NCBI RefSeq assembly: GCF_021353295.2
Contig: NZ_CP120635.1
Location: forward strand, 372,001-436,000
DNA: 64,000 nt
Reading direction: 5' to 3'
Source of the DNA: Pseudodesulfovibrio thermohalotolerans
GTDB lineage: Bacteria > Desulfobacterota > Desulfovibrionia > Desulfovibrionales > Desulfovibrionaceae
The notes beneath the pieces are model-generated. The model did not search any database and was not told where the DNA came from. It worked only from the letters and a program-made list of their open reading frames with translations. A program made the translations under genes and the position numbers. The stretch's first letter is position 1, and each line of letters begins with the position of its first letter. Below are positions 1 through 9,515 of the stretch, in pieces.

Positions 1-110
1 TAGATGATAACGTGTCAACGGCGGACTAGCGCCATGATACGACATTTCAGTGGGTTGTGGCCCGTTCTCGGCGGGCGAGGCGAAGAAACGTACAGATCAG
101 GAGCATGTTG

Positions 111-2096
111 ATGACCGAAGAAGAAAGGAAGATCGAAAGTCTGCAAAAGGAAGGACAGATATTTCAGCCCAACGCCTCCATGCAGGACCAGGCCTGGGTC
201 CCGAACATGGACGCCTACGCAGCGGCCAATCAGCGGGCGCTTGACGACCCCGAGGCATATTGGGGCGAGCGGGCCAAAGACCTGATCGACTGGTTCTCCG
301 ATTTCGACTCCGTTCTGGAAGCGGATTACGACAAGCCGGAGTTCAAGTGGTTCTCGGGCGGCAAGACCAACGTTTCCTACAACTGCCTGGACCGTCATCT
401 GACCGGCGGCCGCCGCAACAAGGCCGCACTCATCTGGCAGGGCGAGCCCGAGGAGGACGTTCGGGTCTACACCTATCAGATGCTCCACACCGAGGTCTGC
501 CGCTTCGCCAACGTGCTCAAGAAGAAGGGCGTCAAGCGGGGTGACCGCGTCTCCCTCTACATGCCCATGATTCCCGAGTTGGCCATCGCCATGCTGGCCT
601 GCACTCGGCTGGGCGCGCCGCACTCCATCGTCTTCGCGGGATTTTCGTCCATCGCCCTCCAGTCGCGCATCGAGGACGCCCAGGCCAAGGTGCTGGTCAC
701 GGCGGACGCGGTCCTGCGCGCCGGAAAGACCATTCCGCTCAAGCCCAACGCCGACGAGGCGCTCAAGGACTGCCCCTCGGTGGAGCAGTGCATCGTGGTC
801 AAGCGGGGCGGCAACGAGGTCACCATGGTCGAGGGGCGCGACTCCTGGTGGCATGACGAGATCACGGCCGAGGACATCACCTCGGATTGCGCCTTTGAGG
901 AAATGGACGCCGAGGACCCGTTGTTCATCCTGTATACCTCCGGCTCCACGGGCAAGCCCAAGGGCGTGCTGCACTCCACCGGCGGCTACCTGACCTACGC
1001 GGCGCATTCCACCCAGTACGTGTTCGACGTCAAGGACGATGACGTGTACTGGTGCACGGCCGACGTGGGCTGGATCACCGGCCATTCCTATATCGTGTAC
1101 GGACCGCTGGCCCTGGGAGCCACTTCCGTCATGTTCGAGGGCGTGCCGAGCTATCCCCGGCCGGACCGCTACTGGAAGATCGTGGACAAATTCAAGGTCA
1201 GCATCTTCTACACCGCCCCCACGGTCATCCGCGCCCTCATGCGCGAGGGCGAGCAGTGGACCAGGAATTATGATCTCTCCTCCCTGCGGCTGCTGGGTTC
1301 GGTGGGCGAGCCCATCAACCCCGAGGCGTGGCTTTGGTACCACAACAACGTGGGCGGCGGAAAACTGCCCATCGTGGATACCTGGTGGCAGACCGAGACC
1401 GGCGGTATCATGATCTCGGCCATGCCCTACGCCACTCCACTGAAGCCCGGTTCCGCGACCCTGCCGCTGCCCGGCATCTCGGCCAAGATCGTGCGCCGCG
1501 ACGGCAGCCCGGCCGGACCCAACGAGGGCGGCCATCTGGTCGTGGACAAGCCATGGCCCGGCATGTTGCGCAACGTCTGGGGCGACCCCGACCGCTACAA
1601 GTCCACCTATTTCGCCGGGTTCCCCGGAGCTTACGAGGCTGGAGACGGCGCGCGCGTGGACGAGGACGGCTACTTCTGGATCATGGGACGGCTCGACGAC
1701 GTCATCAACGTGTCCGGCCACCGCATGGGTACCGCCGAGATCGAATCCGCGCTGGTTGCCCATCCCGACGTGTCCGAGGCCGCCGTCGTCGGTATGCCCC
1801 ACGACATCAAGGGCGAGACCATCTACGCCTACGTGACCCTGCGTTCCGGCGTGGAGCCCACGGACGACATGATTAAGGAGCTCAAGGTCTGGGTGCGCAA
1901 GGAGATCGGCCCCATTGCCACCCCCGAGTTCATTCAGTTCGCCGACGGTCTGCCCAAGACCCGTTCCGGCAAGATCATGCGCCGCGTCCTGCGCAAGATC
2001 GTCGAAGGCTCCAACGATTTCGGCGACACTTCCACCCTCGCCGATCCGGGCGTGGTCACCGATCTGGTCGAAGGCAACAAGGACCTGGTCGGCTAA
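111..2096 (+). CDS. acs: Acetyl-CoA synthetase (AMP-forming)
   Basis: This 661-residue protein converts acetate, ATP and CoA to acetyl-CoA, AMP and PPi in the cytoplasm. It is full length for Acs. The N-terminal Acs domain is followed by the AMP-binding core with the P-loop-like motif [11 protein letters not shown] near residue 275. The substrate-pocket motif WWQTETGG comes next, and the C-terminal motif [11 protein letters not shown] holds the catalytic Lys that is the usual acetylation site. I chose the ATG at 111 because AGGAG at 99-103 sits 7 bases upstream. ATGs at 57 and 105 are in frame, but 105 is too close to that site. The gene is monocistronic, with a strong terminator right after it. 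The family call is very secure; only the start is uncertain. Confidence 0.95.
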   Translation: MTEEERKIESLQKEGQIFQPNASMQDQAWVPNMDAYAAANQRALDDPEAYWGERAKDLIDWFSDFDSVLEADYDKPEFKWFSGGKTNVSYNCLDRHLTGGRRNKAALIWQGEPEEDVRVYTYQMLHTEVCRFANVLKKKGVKRGDRVSLYMPMIPELAIAMLACTRLGAPHSIVFAGFSSIALQSRIEDAQAKVLVTADAVLRAGKTIPLKPNADEALKDCPSVEQCIVVKRGGNEVTMVEGRDSWWHDEITAEDITSDCAFEEMDAEDPLFILYTSGSTGKPKGVLHSTGGYLTYAAHSTQYVFDVKDDDVYWCTADVGWITGHSYIVYGPLALGATSVMFEGVPSYPRPDRYWKIVDKFKVSIFYTAPTVIRALMREGEQWTRNYDLSSLRLLGSVGEPINPEAWLWYHNNVGGGKLPIVDTWWQTETGGIMISAMPYATPLKPGSATLPLPGISAKIVRRDGSPAGPNEGGHLVVDKPWPGMLRNVWGDPDRYKSTYFAGFPGAYEAGDGARVDEDGYFWIMGRLDDVINVSGHRMGTAEIESALVAHPDVSEAAVVGMPHDIKGETIYAYVTLRSGVEPTDDMIKELKVWVRKEIGPIATPEFIQFADGLPKTRSGKIMRRVLRKIVEGSNDFGDTSTLADPGVVTDLVEGNKDLVG

Positions 2097-2125
2097 CCGG
2101 CAGTTTCTTCAACGAGTCAATCATG

Positions 2126-2153
2126 GCCCCCGAACTTCCGGGGGTCTTTTTTT
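2126..2153 (+). terminator. Rho-independent terminator of acs
   Basis: A CCCCCG/CGGGGG stem with loop AACTTC is followed by a run of seven T residues, 30 bases after the acs stop codon. Confidence 0.85.
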
Positions 2154-2226
2154 ATGGGCATCTTTGTCGAAGCTGTGCTAATATGTCCTTGATCCATAAT
2201 GGGTTGAGAATTAAAATATAAATTTT

Positions 2227-2269
2227 TTGAGAAGATGTGGATAAAATGCTATCGATAATCATTCCTATC
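2227..2269 (+). promoter_or_regulatory. Candidate katA promoter with Fur/PerR-like box
   Basis: TTGAGA at 2227-2232 and TATCGA at 2250-2255 are spaced 17 bases apart in an AT-rich leader. The -10 end abuts GATAATCATTCCTATC (2254-2269), an imperfect palindrome resembling Fur/PerR operators. Peroxide- or iron-responsive control of a catalase gene would make sense, but the match is imperfect and the call is inference. Confidence 0.3.
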
Positions 2270-2344
2270 TGGTATGGTTTCGAAAAATTATTGGAAGCCA
2301 AGGGGGAAACTCCCCCATAAACATCGTCTGATAAGGAGAAAGCC

Positions 2345-3856
2345 ATGTCGAAAGACTCGAAGAAATTGACGAGCGCCTTTGGTTGCCCCGTGGGCAACGA
2401 TCTGAATACGGTGACCGCGGGTCCCCGTGGACCGGCCATGATGCAGGATGTGCACCTTCTTGAGAAGTTGGCCCATTTCGATCGGGAACGCATTCCCGAA
2501 CGGGTGGTGCACGCCAAGGGGGCGGGGGCCTACGGCTATTTCGAGGTCACGGCCGACGTAACCATGTACACCAAGGCCGCCTTCCTGTCCGAGGTGGGCA
2601 AGAAAACCGATGTCTTCGCCAGGTTCTCCACCGTGGGCGGCGAAAAGGGCAGCGCGGATTCCGAGCGCGACCCGCGCGGATTCGCCCTCAAGTTCTACAC
2701 CGAGGATGGCAACTACGACATGACCGGCAACAACACCCCGGTCTTCTTTATCCGCGATCCCCTCAAGTTTCCCGATTTCATCCACACCCAGAAGCGTGAT
2801 CCGTCCACCAACCTCAAGGACCCGACCATGGCCTGGGACTTCTGGTCGCTGACGCCCGAGTCCATGCATCAGGTGACCATTCTCTTTTCCGATCGCGGCA
2901 CCCCGGCCACCTATCGGAACATGAACGGTTACTCCAGCCATACCTACAAGTGGTACAACGACAAGGGTGAATACTTCTGGGTCCAATACCACTTCAAGAC
3001 CGACCAGGGCATCAGGAACCTCACCGGCCCCGAGGCCGACGAGATGCGCGGCAAGGACCCGGATCACGCTACCCGCGACCTGTTCAACGCCATCGAGGCG
3101 GGCGACTATCCGTCCTGGACGCTTGAAATGCAGATTTTGACCCCGGAACAGGCCGAGGACTTCGGCTGGGACATTTTCGACATCACCAAGGTCTGGCCGC
3201 ACAAGGAAGTCCCGCCCATCACCGTGGGCAAGCTCGTTCTCAACCGCAACCCGGAAAATTACTTCGCCGAAGTGGAGCAGGCCGCCTTCAACCCGAGCAA
3301 CCTCGTGCCCGGCATCGGCGTATCGCCGGACAAGATGCTTCAGGGACGGCTTTTCTCCTACCATGACACCCATCTGCACCGGCTCGGACCCAACTACCAT
3401 CTCATCCCGGTCAACCAGGCCAAGAACGCGCCCGAGAACAACTACCAGCGCGACGGCGCGATGCGCGTGGACAACAACGGAGGCGGCGGCCCCAACTACT
3501 GGCCGAACAGCTTCCATGGGCCGTCCCCGGACAACGTCTCGGTCGAGCCGGACATTCCCCTGGACGGTGTCGGCCAGCGTCATGAGTACACCCATCCCAA
3601 CAACGACTTCGTACAGCCAGGGACCCTGTACTCCGTGGTCATGAGCGACCAGGATCGGACCAACCTCGTCAACAACATCCTCGGGTCCATGCAGGATGTG
3701 CCCCAGCCCATCCAGCTTCGGCAGTGCGCCCTCTTCTACCTCACTCATGAGGAGTACGGCTCCCGCGTGGCCGAAGGCCTCGGCCTCGACCTGGCCGAAG
3801 TCAAGCGGCTCGCCGCCATGACCCAGGAAGAACGCGTGGCCGCCACGCAGATTTAG
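2345..3856 (+). CDS. katA: Monofunctional heme catalase
   Basis: This 503-residue protein disproportionates hydrogen peroxide to water and oxygen. It has the size of a small-subunit (clade 3) catalase. The catalytic His lies in [11 protein letters not shown] near residue 55. The [19 protein letters not shown] region and the distal Asn-containing [11 protein letters not shown] segment follow. The proximal heme-ligand Tyr lies in [17 protein letters not shown] near residue 338. There is no signal peptide, so the enzyme is cytoplasmic. The start at 2345 has AAGGAG at 2333-2338. The gene stands alone between terminators with its own AT-rich promoter region. In a sulfate reducer it would serve oxygen or peroxide tolerance (inference). 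Confidence 0.96.
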   Translation: MSKDSKKLTSAFGCPVGNDLNTVTAGPRGPAMMQDVHLLEKLAHFDRERIPERVVHAKGAGAYGYFEVTADVTMYTKAAFLSEVGKKTDVFARFSTVGGEKGSADSERDPRGFALKFYTEDGNYDMTGNNTPVFFIRDPLKFPDFIHTQKRDPSTNLKDPTMAWDFWSLTPESMHQVTILFSDRGTPATYRNMNGYSSHTYKWYNDKGEYFWVQYHFKTDQGIRNLTGPEADEMRGKDPDHATRDLFNAIEAGDYPSWTLEMQILTPEQAEDFGWDIFDITKVWPHKEVPPITVGKLVLNRNPENYFAEVEQAAFNPSNLVPGIGVSPDKMLQGRLFSYHDTHLHRLGPNYHLIPVNQAKNAPENNYQRDGAMRVDNNGGGGPNYWPNSFHGPSPDNVSVEPDIPLDGVGQRHEYTHPNNDFVQPGTLYSVVMSDQDRTNLVNNILGSMQDVPQPIQLRQCALFYLTHEEYGSRVAEGLGLDLAEVKRLAAMTQEERVAATQI

Positions 3857-3866
3857 CGAAAGGAAG

Positions 3867-4177
3867 GGGATGCCTCCGGCGGCCCCTTCGGGGAGACCAG
3901 GGAACCCTTTGAGAAAAGGGTTCCCTGGACCCTCCCAAACTTTTTGTGTCGCCTTCGGCGAAAGGTGGCTGTGTAATTAAGGTTACAGGCTATGCACCAC
4001 AATTTTGTCTAGTCCCGTCCCCGCGAAGCGGCCCAAAAAGTTTAGGAAAAAGAGGGGATGGGGGTCCGGGGGAAGGGGAGGAAAAAGCCCTTTTCAAAGG
4101 GTTTTTCCTCCCTTTCCCCCGGCCGCCGGAGGCGCATAAGAAAAGGGACGTTCCTGACGGAACGTCCCTTTTCTTAT
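3867..4177. repeat. Composite intergenic repeat and bidirectional terminators between katA and dapF
   Basis: This gene-free stretch of about 330 bases holds three inverted repeats. The first is CCAGGGAACCCTT/AAGGGTTCCCTGG at 3897-3928. The second is a weaker AAAAAGCCC...GGGTTTTT repeat near 4080-4107. The third is a perfect 19-bp stem at 4136-4154/4159-4177 with a TGAC loop. The last one lies just past the dapF stop and probably terminates dapF, and perhaps katA from the other side. The first part (CCTCCGGCG, CCCCTTCGGGG, CCCTGGACC, CGCCTTCGGCG) recurs after uvrA at about 39530-39620, so this is a dispersed family. Confidence 0.7.
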
Positions 4178-4193
4178 GCCTGTTGGCAGCAAC

Positions 4194-5045
4194 CTACAGG
4201 GAGAGGCCGAGTGGGTTGAGGTAGAGTTGGCCTTGGAAGGTGAGCTCGGCTGCGCCCTGGAGATAGACGGTGTCGTTTTCGAGGAACACGGTGAGGACCT
4301 CGTTGCCGGAGGTGGTCAGGTCGGCCTTTTCGTCGGTAAGTTCGAGTTTGTGCGCCAGGAGTTGGGTAGCGGCCGCGCCGGTGCCGCAGGCATAGGTCTC
4401 GGCTTCCACGCCGCGTTCATAGGTGCGCAGGAGGATGGTGGCGTCATCGACGACCTGGGCGAAGTTGACGTTGGTTCCGGCGGGCGCGAAGCGTTCGTGG
4501 TAGCGGATCTTTGGGCCGAGGTCCATGATGTCGACGGAAGCGACGTCATCCACAAAGGCCACGGTGTGCGGCACGCCGGTATCGGAGAAGTGGACGGTGA
4601 GCGGAGCGCCGTCGACCTCGATATCGATGCCGGTTTCGGTCTTGAGCGGCGGGGTGAGCTGGACCTTGACGCGGCCCTGGTCCGGTCCGTCGAGGATGAC
4701 CTTGGCCTTGATGGGCCCGGCGTCGGTGCCGAAGGCGTGTTCGGCGGGCGCGAGGCCGATGGCGTGGGCGAGCTTGCCCGCGCAGCGCGAGGCGTTTCCG
4801 CACATCTCGGCCCGGGAGCCGTCGGAGTTGTAGAAGTGCCAGCGATAGGCGAGCAACGGATCGTCGGCGTTTTCGAGGAAGAAAAGTCCATCGGCGCAGA
4901 CCCCGAAGGCGCGGGCGCAGACGGCTTTGGCCCAGTCGGACATGGCGTCCACGGGAACGCCGATTTCGCGGTTGTCGATGACGACGAAGTCGTTGCCGCA
5001 GCCCTGCATTTTGTAGAAGGGCACGGAGTCGGTGAATATGTTCAT
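4194..5045 (-). CDS. dapF: Diaminopimelate epimerase
   Basis: This 283-residue cytoplasmic enzyme interconverts LL- and meso-diaminopimelate for lysine and peptidoglycan synthesis without a cofactor. The diagnostic N-terminus KMQGCGNDFVVID is present. The two catalytic cysteines lie in MCGNASRCAGK and YACGTGAAATQ, and PHTVAFVDD lies between them. The start at 5045 (MNIFTDS) is favoured over 5060 because GAGGA lies 6 bases upstream of it. The gene is single, convergent with katA and separated from it by a strong bidirectional terminator. Confidence 0.95.
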   Translation of the reverse strand: MNIFTDSVPFYKMQGCGNDFVVIDNREIGVPVDAMSDWAKAVCARAFGVCADGLFFLENADDPLLAYRWHFYNSDGSRAEMCGNASRCAGKLAHAIGLAPAEHAFGTDAGPIKAKVILDGPDQGRVKVQLTPPLKTETGIDIEVDGAPLTVHFSDTGVPHTVAFVDDVASVDIMDLGPKIRYHERFAPAGTNVNFAQVVDDATILLRTYERGVEAETYACGTGAAATQLLAHKLELTDEKADLTTSGNEVLTVFLENDTVYLQGAAELTFQGQLYLNPLGLSL

Positions 5046-5201
5046 GGGGAATCCTCGCATTTTTCGGAAAAGCTATACGGGCCGGGGTGTATGGTCCAAT
5101 TCTTTTTGCGTATGGATGTCGGGCGGCCGGGCCGGGCGGTTCCTTGCATTTCGGGGACGGGAACGGTATCGCTTGGGCAGCTTGACCAGGAGATTGCGAT
5201 C

Positions 5202-5453
5202 ATGTCCAAACCGTGCGTAGGTTGCGGGTGGTGCTGCCTTCAGGACCCCTGCATGGAATCCCATAGAAGATACGGCTACATGCGCCGCTGCCCCGATCTG
5301 TTCTGGGACGAGGCCGCGGGGCGGTATATGTGCGGGCTGATGCTCGATCCGGAGACCTCGGAGCAGGTCAGGCGGTCGCAGCACGCGGGGCAGGGCTGCT
5401 ACGCCCCGTTGAACTCCTGGCGTGAGGATGTTCGTAATCGTGATAACGATTGA
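5202..5453 (+). CDS. Small cysteine-cluster protein (YkgJ-like CxxCxxCC type)
   Basis: This 83-residue protein begins MSKPCVGCGWCCLQDPC. The CxxCxxCC cluster is typical of YkgJ/zinc- or iron-chelating domain proteins, and three further cysteines (RRCPD, YMCGL, GCYAP) could complete a metal site. The ATG at 5202 has AGGAG about 9 bases upstream. A longer open frame upstream in the same phase is an antisense shadow of dapF. The next gene is an MBL-fold hydrolase in the same direction about 75 bases later. The function is unknown; metal binding is inferred from the cysteines. Confidence 0.7.
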   Translation: MSKPCVGCGWCCLQDPCMESHRRYGYMRRCPDLFWDEAAGRYMCGLMLDPETSEQVRRSQHAGQGCYAPLNSWREDVRNRDND

Positions 5454-5528
5454 TCGTTTTCCCCTTTTCCTTTCGCCTCGTTTGTGTAAAAATATGTTTT
5501 TTTACGGGAATTTCAGAAAACGGAGCGA

Positions 5529-6284
5529 ATGATGCGCGTGACTTTTGTCGGGGTGGGCGAAGCCTTTGACGAACGCCTGCCGAACACCTCCCTGCTGGTG
5601 GAGTCGGGCGGTTCGTCCATACTGCTGGACTGCGGCTTCAACGCCTCGTGCAAGCTGTGGGAATATGCCGCCAACCCCATTGATCTGGACGCGGTGTTCG
5701 TATCGCATTTTCACGCTGACCATTATTTCGGGCTTCCGGCCCTGATCGCCCGCTCCATCGAGGAGGGGCGCACCAAGCGGTTGACGATCCTTGGCCCGAG
5801 CGGCATCGAGTCCCGGGTCAGCCGACTCATGGACCTGGCCTATTCCAACGCCCTGTCCCGGGCCGGGTTCGAGATTTTCTTCATCGAGTGCGTGCCCGGC
5901 GAGGACTTCAAGCACAGCGGATTCCGTTTCCGCTTCGCCCTCAACGACCACTCCATGCCGTGCCTGGCCATCAGGTTGGATGCCGGGGGCAAGTCCCTGT
6001 ATTATTCCGGCGACGGCAAACCCACGGACGACACCGTGGACCTGGCCGGGAACTGCGACCTTGTGGTTCATGAGGCCTTTACCCTGGACGAGATCACCAC
6101 GGGCCACGGCGACGTGGGCACCGCGCTGGAAATGGCGAGCCGGTCAGGGGCCAAGGCGTGCGCATTGGTGCATATGCGGCGGACCATCCGGCATACGATG
6201 ATGGACATGATCCGCATGGCCATAGGGACCAAGCCGGACGTCAACGCCTTCGTACCGGAGCCGGGCGACGTGTACGAATATTGA
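5529..6284 (+). CDS. MBL-fold metallo-hydrolase, RNase Z-like
   Basis: This 251-residue cytoplasmic metallo-beta-lactamase-fold protein has the metal-binding signature HFHADH near residue 60. Later ligands are NDHSMP, YSGDGKP and a terminal VHMRRT segment. The layout (Gly-Glu-Ala near the N-terminus, NTSLLVESGG, LLDCG) is that of RNase Z/ElaC-like or arylsulfatase-like members. The length is short for tRNase Z, and I see no clear exosite arm, so the substrate is not assigned. GGAG at 5522-5525 supports the start at 5529 or the adjacent ATG at 5532. Confidence 0.8.
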   Translation: MMRVTFVGVGEAFDERLPNTSLLVESGGSSILLDCGFNASCKLWEYAANPIDLDAVFVSHFHADHYFGLPALIARSIEEGRTKRLTILGPSGIESRVSRLMDLAYSNALSRAGFEIFFIECVPGEDFKHSGFRFRFALNDHSMPCLAIRLDAGGKSLYYSGDGKPTDDTVDLAGNCDLVVHEAFTLDEITTGHGDVGTALEMASRSGAKACALVHMRRTIRHTMMDMIRMAIGTKPDVNAFVPEPGDVYEY

Positions 6285-6408
6285 TTCCCCTGGGGACGCT
6301 AGAAATATCATTTCCTTTTGTCCCGGCTCGTGCCATCCTCTGCGTCCGCGCACCGGCGGCAAAGGGGCGCGTCGACATCATTCGCACTAGCCGCGACCAG
6401 GGGAGAGC

Positions 6409-7743
6409 ATGGCCGGGAAATACGACTCCATCGTCTACGACTATTTCGAGAAGACCAACGGTTCCATCATTCTCATCAGTGAGGACGTCCTTTTCAAGCG
6501 GATGCTGTCCTCGACCATTTTCAAGATCATAGGCACGAAGCGCGATTGCCTTTTCGCCACCGAGACCGTCCACGCGGGGCTGAAGAAGGTCCAGTCCATG
6601 CACAAGGCCGGGCACGAGTTCATCGTCTTCATCGAGCGGATGCTCGGCGGCGGCACCAGCACGGACACCATCCTGACGCTCAAGCGGCTGCTCCCCGATC
6701 TCAAGATCATCGTCCTGGTGGGTGAGACCAAGCGCGAGAACATCGCTTTCTTCTACGAGATCGGCGTGAGCAACGTCATCTCCAAGCCCGCCTCCATGAA
6801 CAACATCATCGAGAAGCTGGCCTTCACCGTGAAGCCCCAGGGCAAGCTCAGCGAGTACATGCATCTCGGCAAGCAGCGTCTGGCCTCGGGCAAATTCATG
6901 GAGGCCATGCAGATCGCCCGCAAGGTTCTGGAACTGAAGCCGGGGAGCCCGGCCGGGCTCATGCTCCAGGGCGACGTGCACATGGCTCTGAATGAGCGGG
7001 ACAAGGCGCTGGAAAGCTACCATCAGGCCCACGACAGCTCCAAGATATACCTGGAGCCCATCAAGAAGCTGGTGGAGGCGTATCGGGGCGTGGACGAGAA
7101 CGAGATGCTCAAGTACATGAAGAAGCTCGACCGCCTGAGTCCGCTGAACGCCCAGCGCAAGACCGAAATAGGCAAGGTCCATGCGAAACGGCGGGAAATG
7201 GCCGAGGCCGCCGCCTATTTCGACCAGGCTATCGAAACCGTCACCAGGGAGGCCATGGGAATGATCGGTTCCGTGGCCGAAAGCATTGCCGAGGCCGTGT
7301 CCGATGATCCGGGCATGTCCGAGAAGTATTTGAGCAAGGTTCTGGAGGCCAAGGGCGGACGGTTGGACAAGGATGACATCTCCCTGTTCAACAAGCTCGG
7401 CATCGCCCTGCGCGGCCAGGGCAAGTGGCGCGAGGCCATCGAGAATTACGGCGCGGCCCTGCGCATTTCCCCGGAGGACGAGGGCCTGCATTACAACATG
7501 GGCATGGCCTTCTACGACGGCGGAGACAAGCGCCGGGCAGGGAAATGCTTCCTCAAGGCCCTGGAATACAACCCCGATTTTTACAAGGACAGCGAGAGGG
7601 TTTCCATGAACCTCGGCACCCTGTTCGCCGACCTGCGGGAATACGAACTGGCCATTCCCTGCCTGGAAAACGTTCTCAGGCTCAATCCGGACAACGTCAT
7701 GGCCGCGCGCAGGCTCGCCGCGCTGCGGGACGCCGTGGGCTGA
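6409..7743 (+). CDS. Receiver-like domain plus TPR protein, copy 1
   Basis: This 444-residue soluble protein begins with a region of about 120 residues folded like a response-regulator receiver (GSIILISED, FIVFIERML, KIIVLVGE, VISKPAS). The phospho-acceptor Asp at the end of strand 3 appears replaced by Glu (IER), while the conserved Lys (SKP) is kept. The remainder is a series of TPR-like helical pairs (for example GIALRGQGKWREAIENYGAAL, then LHYNMGMAFYDGGDKRRAGKCF). The next gene is a paralogue with the same layout. A scaffold or constitutive-output role is inference. The start has GGGAGAGC just upstream. Confidence 0.75.
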   Translation: MAGKYDSIVYDYFEKTNGSIILISEDVLFKRMLSSTIFKIIGTKRDCLFATETVHAGLKKVQSMHKAGHEFIVFIERMLGGGTSTDTILTLKRLLPDLKIIVLVGETKRENIAFFYEIGVSNVISKPASMNNIIEKLAFTVKPQGKLSEYMHLGKQRLASGKFMEAMQIARKVLELKPGSPAGLMLQGDVHMALNERDKALESYHQAHDSSKIYLEPIKKLVEAYRGVDENEMLKYMKKLDRLSPLNAQRKTEIGKVHAKRREMAEAAAYFDQAIETVTREAMGMIGSVAESIAEAVSDDPGMSEKYLSKVLEAKGGRLDKDDISLFNKLGIALRGQGKWREAIENYGAALRISPEDEGLHYNMGMAFYDGGDKRRAGKCFLKALEYNPDFYKDSERVSMNLGTLFADLREYELAIPCLENVLRLNPDNVMAARRLAALRDAVG

Positions 7744-7812
7744 TCCGTCTTGCGGGATCGTCCCCGGGGGCCGGGCGGATGCGTCCTCGCACTCCCTTCT
7801 TTTTTCACCGGG

Positions 7813-7842
7813 TTGACCGTTTTCCCCCACTTCACGTAGTGT
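7813..7842 (+). promoter_or_regulatory. Candidate sigma-70 promoter for the second receiver-TPR gene
   Basis: TTGACC at 7813-7818 and TAGTGT at 7837-7842 are separated by 18 bases in the 150-base gap before the second paralogue. Only moderate consensus fit. Confidence 0.3.
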
Positions 7843-7894
7843 CCGGATGAGGAGCGGATAGCCGCTTCTTCACCGGCAGCCGGAAGGGGCACCC

Positions 7895-9343
7895 ATGCAG
7901 CAGGAAACCGCCGACAGCACGGTTCGCAAGTTCATCGAGAAGGACGGTGGGGTCATCGTCTACGTTTCGGACGACTACGGTTTCACGCGCGCCCTGCGCA
8001 ACATGGTTTCGAGGGTCATCGGCCTGCGCGGCGAAGTGCTGCTTCCCTACGCCTCTCTGGACGCGGCCCTGAAAAAGTGCGTGGAGCTGAGCGACCAGGA
8101 CATCCCGTTCGTGGTCTTTATCGAGCGGATGATCGACAACCACCCGTCCACCGATTTCATTATCCGGCTTTCGCGTGAATGCCCCGAGGCGCGCATGATC
8201 GTCCTCACCTGGGAGGCGACCAAGGAGACCGTGGCGTATTTCTTCGAGCTTGGCGTGAGCCGGGTGCTGGTCAAGCCCGCCTCGGCCAACAAGGTCGTTG
8301 AGGAATTGGCCTCGGCCATCTCTCCGCCCATGGCCCTGAGCCAGCAGGTGGATCACTGCCGCAAGCTTCTCGACGCCCGCAACTACGAGGCCGCGCTGGC
8401 CGCCTCGGACCGTATCCTCATGCTCAAGCCGGACTCGGCGCACGGACTGGCCATGCGGGGCGATGCCCTTATGGGCGTGGGCCAGGTGGACGAGGCCGTG
8501 CAGACCTATATGGCCGCTCATGAGGCCAACCCCATATTCATGGCCCCGCTCATCAAGCTGGCCGAGGCGTTCCGCAGCATGGATGACGAGCGCGCCCTGG
8601 CCTATCTCAAGGAACTCGACACCCTCTCTCCCCTCAATCCCGAGCGCAAGATCGACATCGCCGAGCAGCATTTGCGCCAAGGGGAGCATGAGCAGGCCGA
8701 ACGCTATCTGGATCAGAGCGTGCAGGCCGCCGAGCGCGAGACCCGTTCCATGGTCGGTGACCTGACCGAGCGGATCGTGGATGCCGTGTCCGCCACGGCC
8801 CCGGACCTGGCCGTCAAATACCTGAAACGCGTCATCGACACCAAGCGCGTGCTGGGCCGCGACGACCTTGTGCATTTTAACCGCCTGGGCATAATCCTGC
8901 GCGGGGAAGGACGTTGGGCCGAGGGCGTGGAGGTTTACCGGAAGGCTCTCTCCATTGCCCCGGAGGACCCGGTTATCCTCTACAACATGGGGCTGGCCCA
9001 TTGGGAAGGGAACGAGCGCATGACCGCCCTGGACTGCTTCGAGAAGGCCCTGCTCATCGACCCGTATTTCTACTCGGGCAGCGTGGGGGCGGCCCTGAAT
9101 ATAGGCTCCCTGTATCTCGACCTGCGGTACCCGGATGACGCGGCCCCCTTCTTCGAGCATGTCCTGGACCTGGACCCGGAGAACGAGCTTGCCCGCGCCA
9201 AGCTCGACATGGCCCGGAATCTGGCCCGTCTCCAGCCGGAGGCGTCGCGCCGCCGCCGGGAAGAGGCGCGTCCCCCGGAGCCTCCTCCCGAGCCGCCAAG
9301 GAAGAAAAGAAAGCGCAGGCCGTTTACCAATCTGGAGCTGTGA
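7895..9343 (+). CDS. Receiver-like domain plus TPR protein, copy 2
   Basis: This 482-residue paralogue of the preceding gene shows the same order. A receiver-like N-terminus (GVIVYVSDD, FVVFIERMI, ARMIVLTWE, VLVKPAS) is followed by TPR-like repeats. Again Glu (IER) replaces the phospho-accepting Asp and the KP motif is retained. It differs in having a basic/proline-rich tail of about 40 residues (RRRREEARPPEPPPEPP... ending KKRKRRPFTNLEL). That tail could be an interaction segment. Tandem duplication is clear from the shared layout and motifs. No enzyme activity is implied. Confidence 0.75.
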   Translation: MQQETADSTVRKFIEKDGGVIVYVSDDYGFTRALRNMVSRVIGLRGEVLLPYASLDAALKKCVELSDQDIPFVVFIERMIDNHPSTDFIIRLSRECPEARMIVLTWEATKETVAYFFELGVSRVLVKPASANKVVEELASAISPPMALSQQVDHCRKLLDARNYEAALAASDRILMLKPDSAHGLAMRGDALMGVGQVDEAVQTYMAAHEANPIFMAPLIKLAEAFRSMDDERALAYLKELDTLSPLNPERKIDIAEQHLRQGEHEQAERYLDQSVQAAERETRSMVGDLTERIVDAVSATAPDLAVKYLKRVIDTKRVLGRDDLVHFNRLGIILRGEGRWAEGVEVYRKALSIAPEDPVILYNMGLAHWEGNERMTALDCFEKALLIDPYFYSGSVGAALNIGSLYLDLRYPDDAAPFFEHVLDLDPENELARAKLDMARNLARLQPEASRRRREEARPPEPPPEPPRKKRKRRPFTNLEL

Positions 9344-9449
9344 CGGCCCCGCCGTCATCCCATGTTCAAAAGGCATTTCCGCGAGTTCGGAGCGCCGGTC
9401 CGAGGGGCCGGAGGCCTTGGACGTGCCGGGCTGGGCACTTCCTCCGGAC

Positions 9450-9478
9450 TTGGATTGACCGGGGTTTCGTGCTAGAGG
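9450..9478 (+). promoter_or_regulatory. Candidate argS promoter
   Basis: TTGGAT at 9450-9455 and TAGAGG at 9473-9478 are separated by 17 bases, 38 bases before the argS start. Tentative. Confidence 0.3.
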
Positions 9479-9515
9479 CTTCGCCACAAGGTTTGTTTAA
9501 GGAGTATACTCGAAG

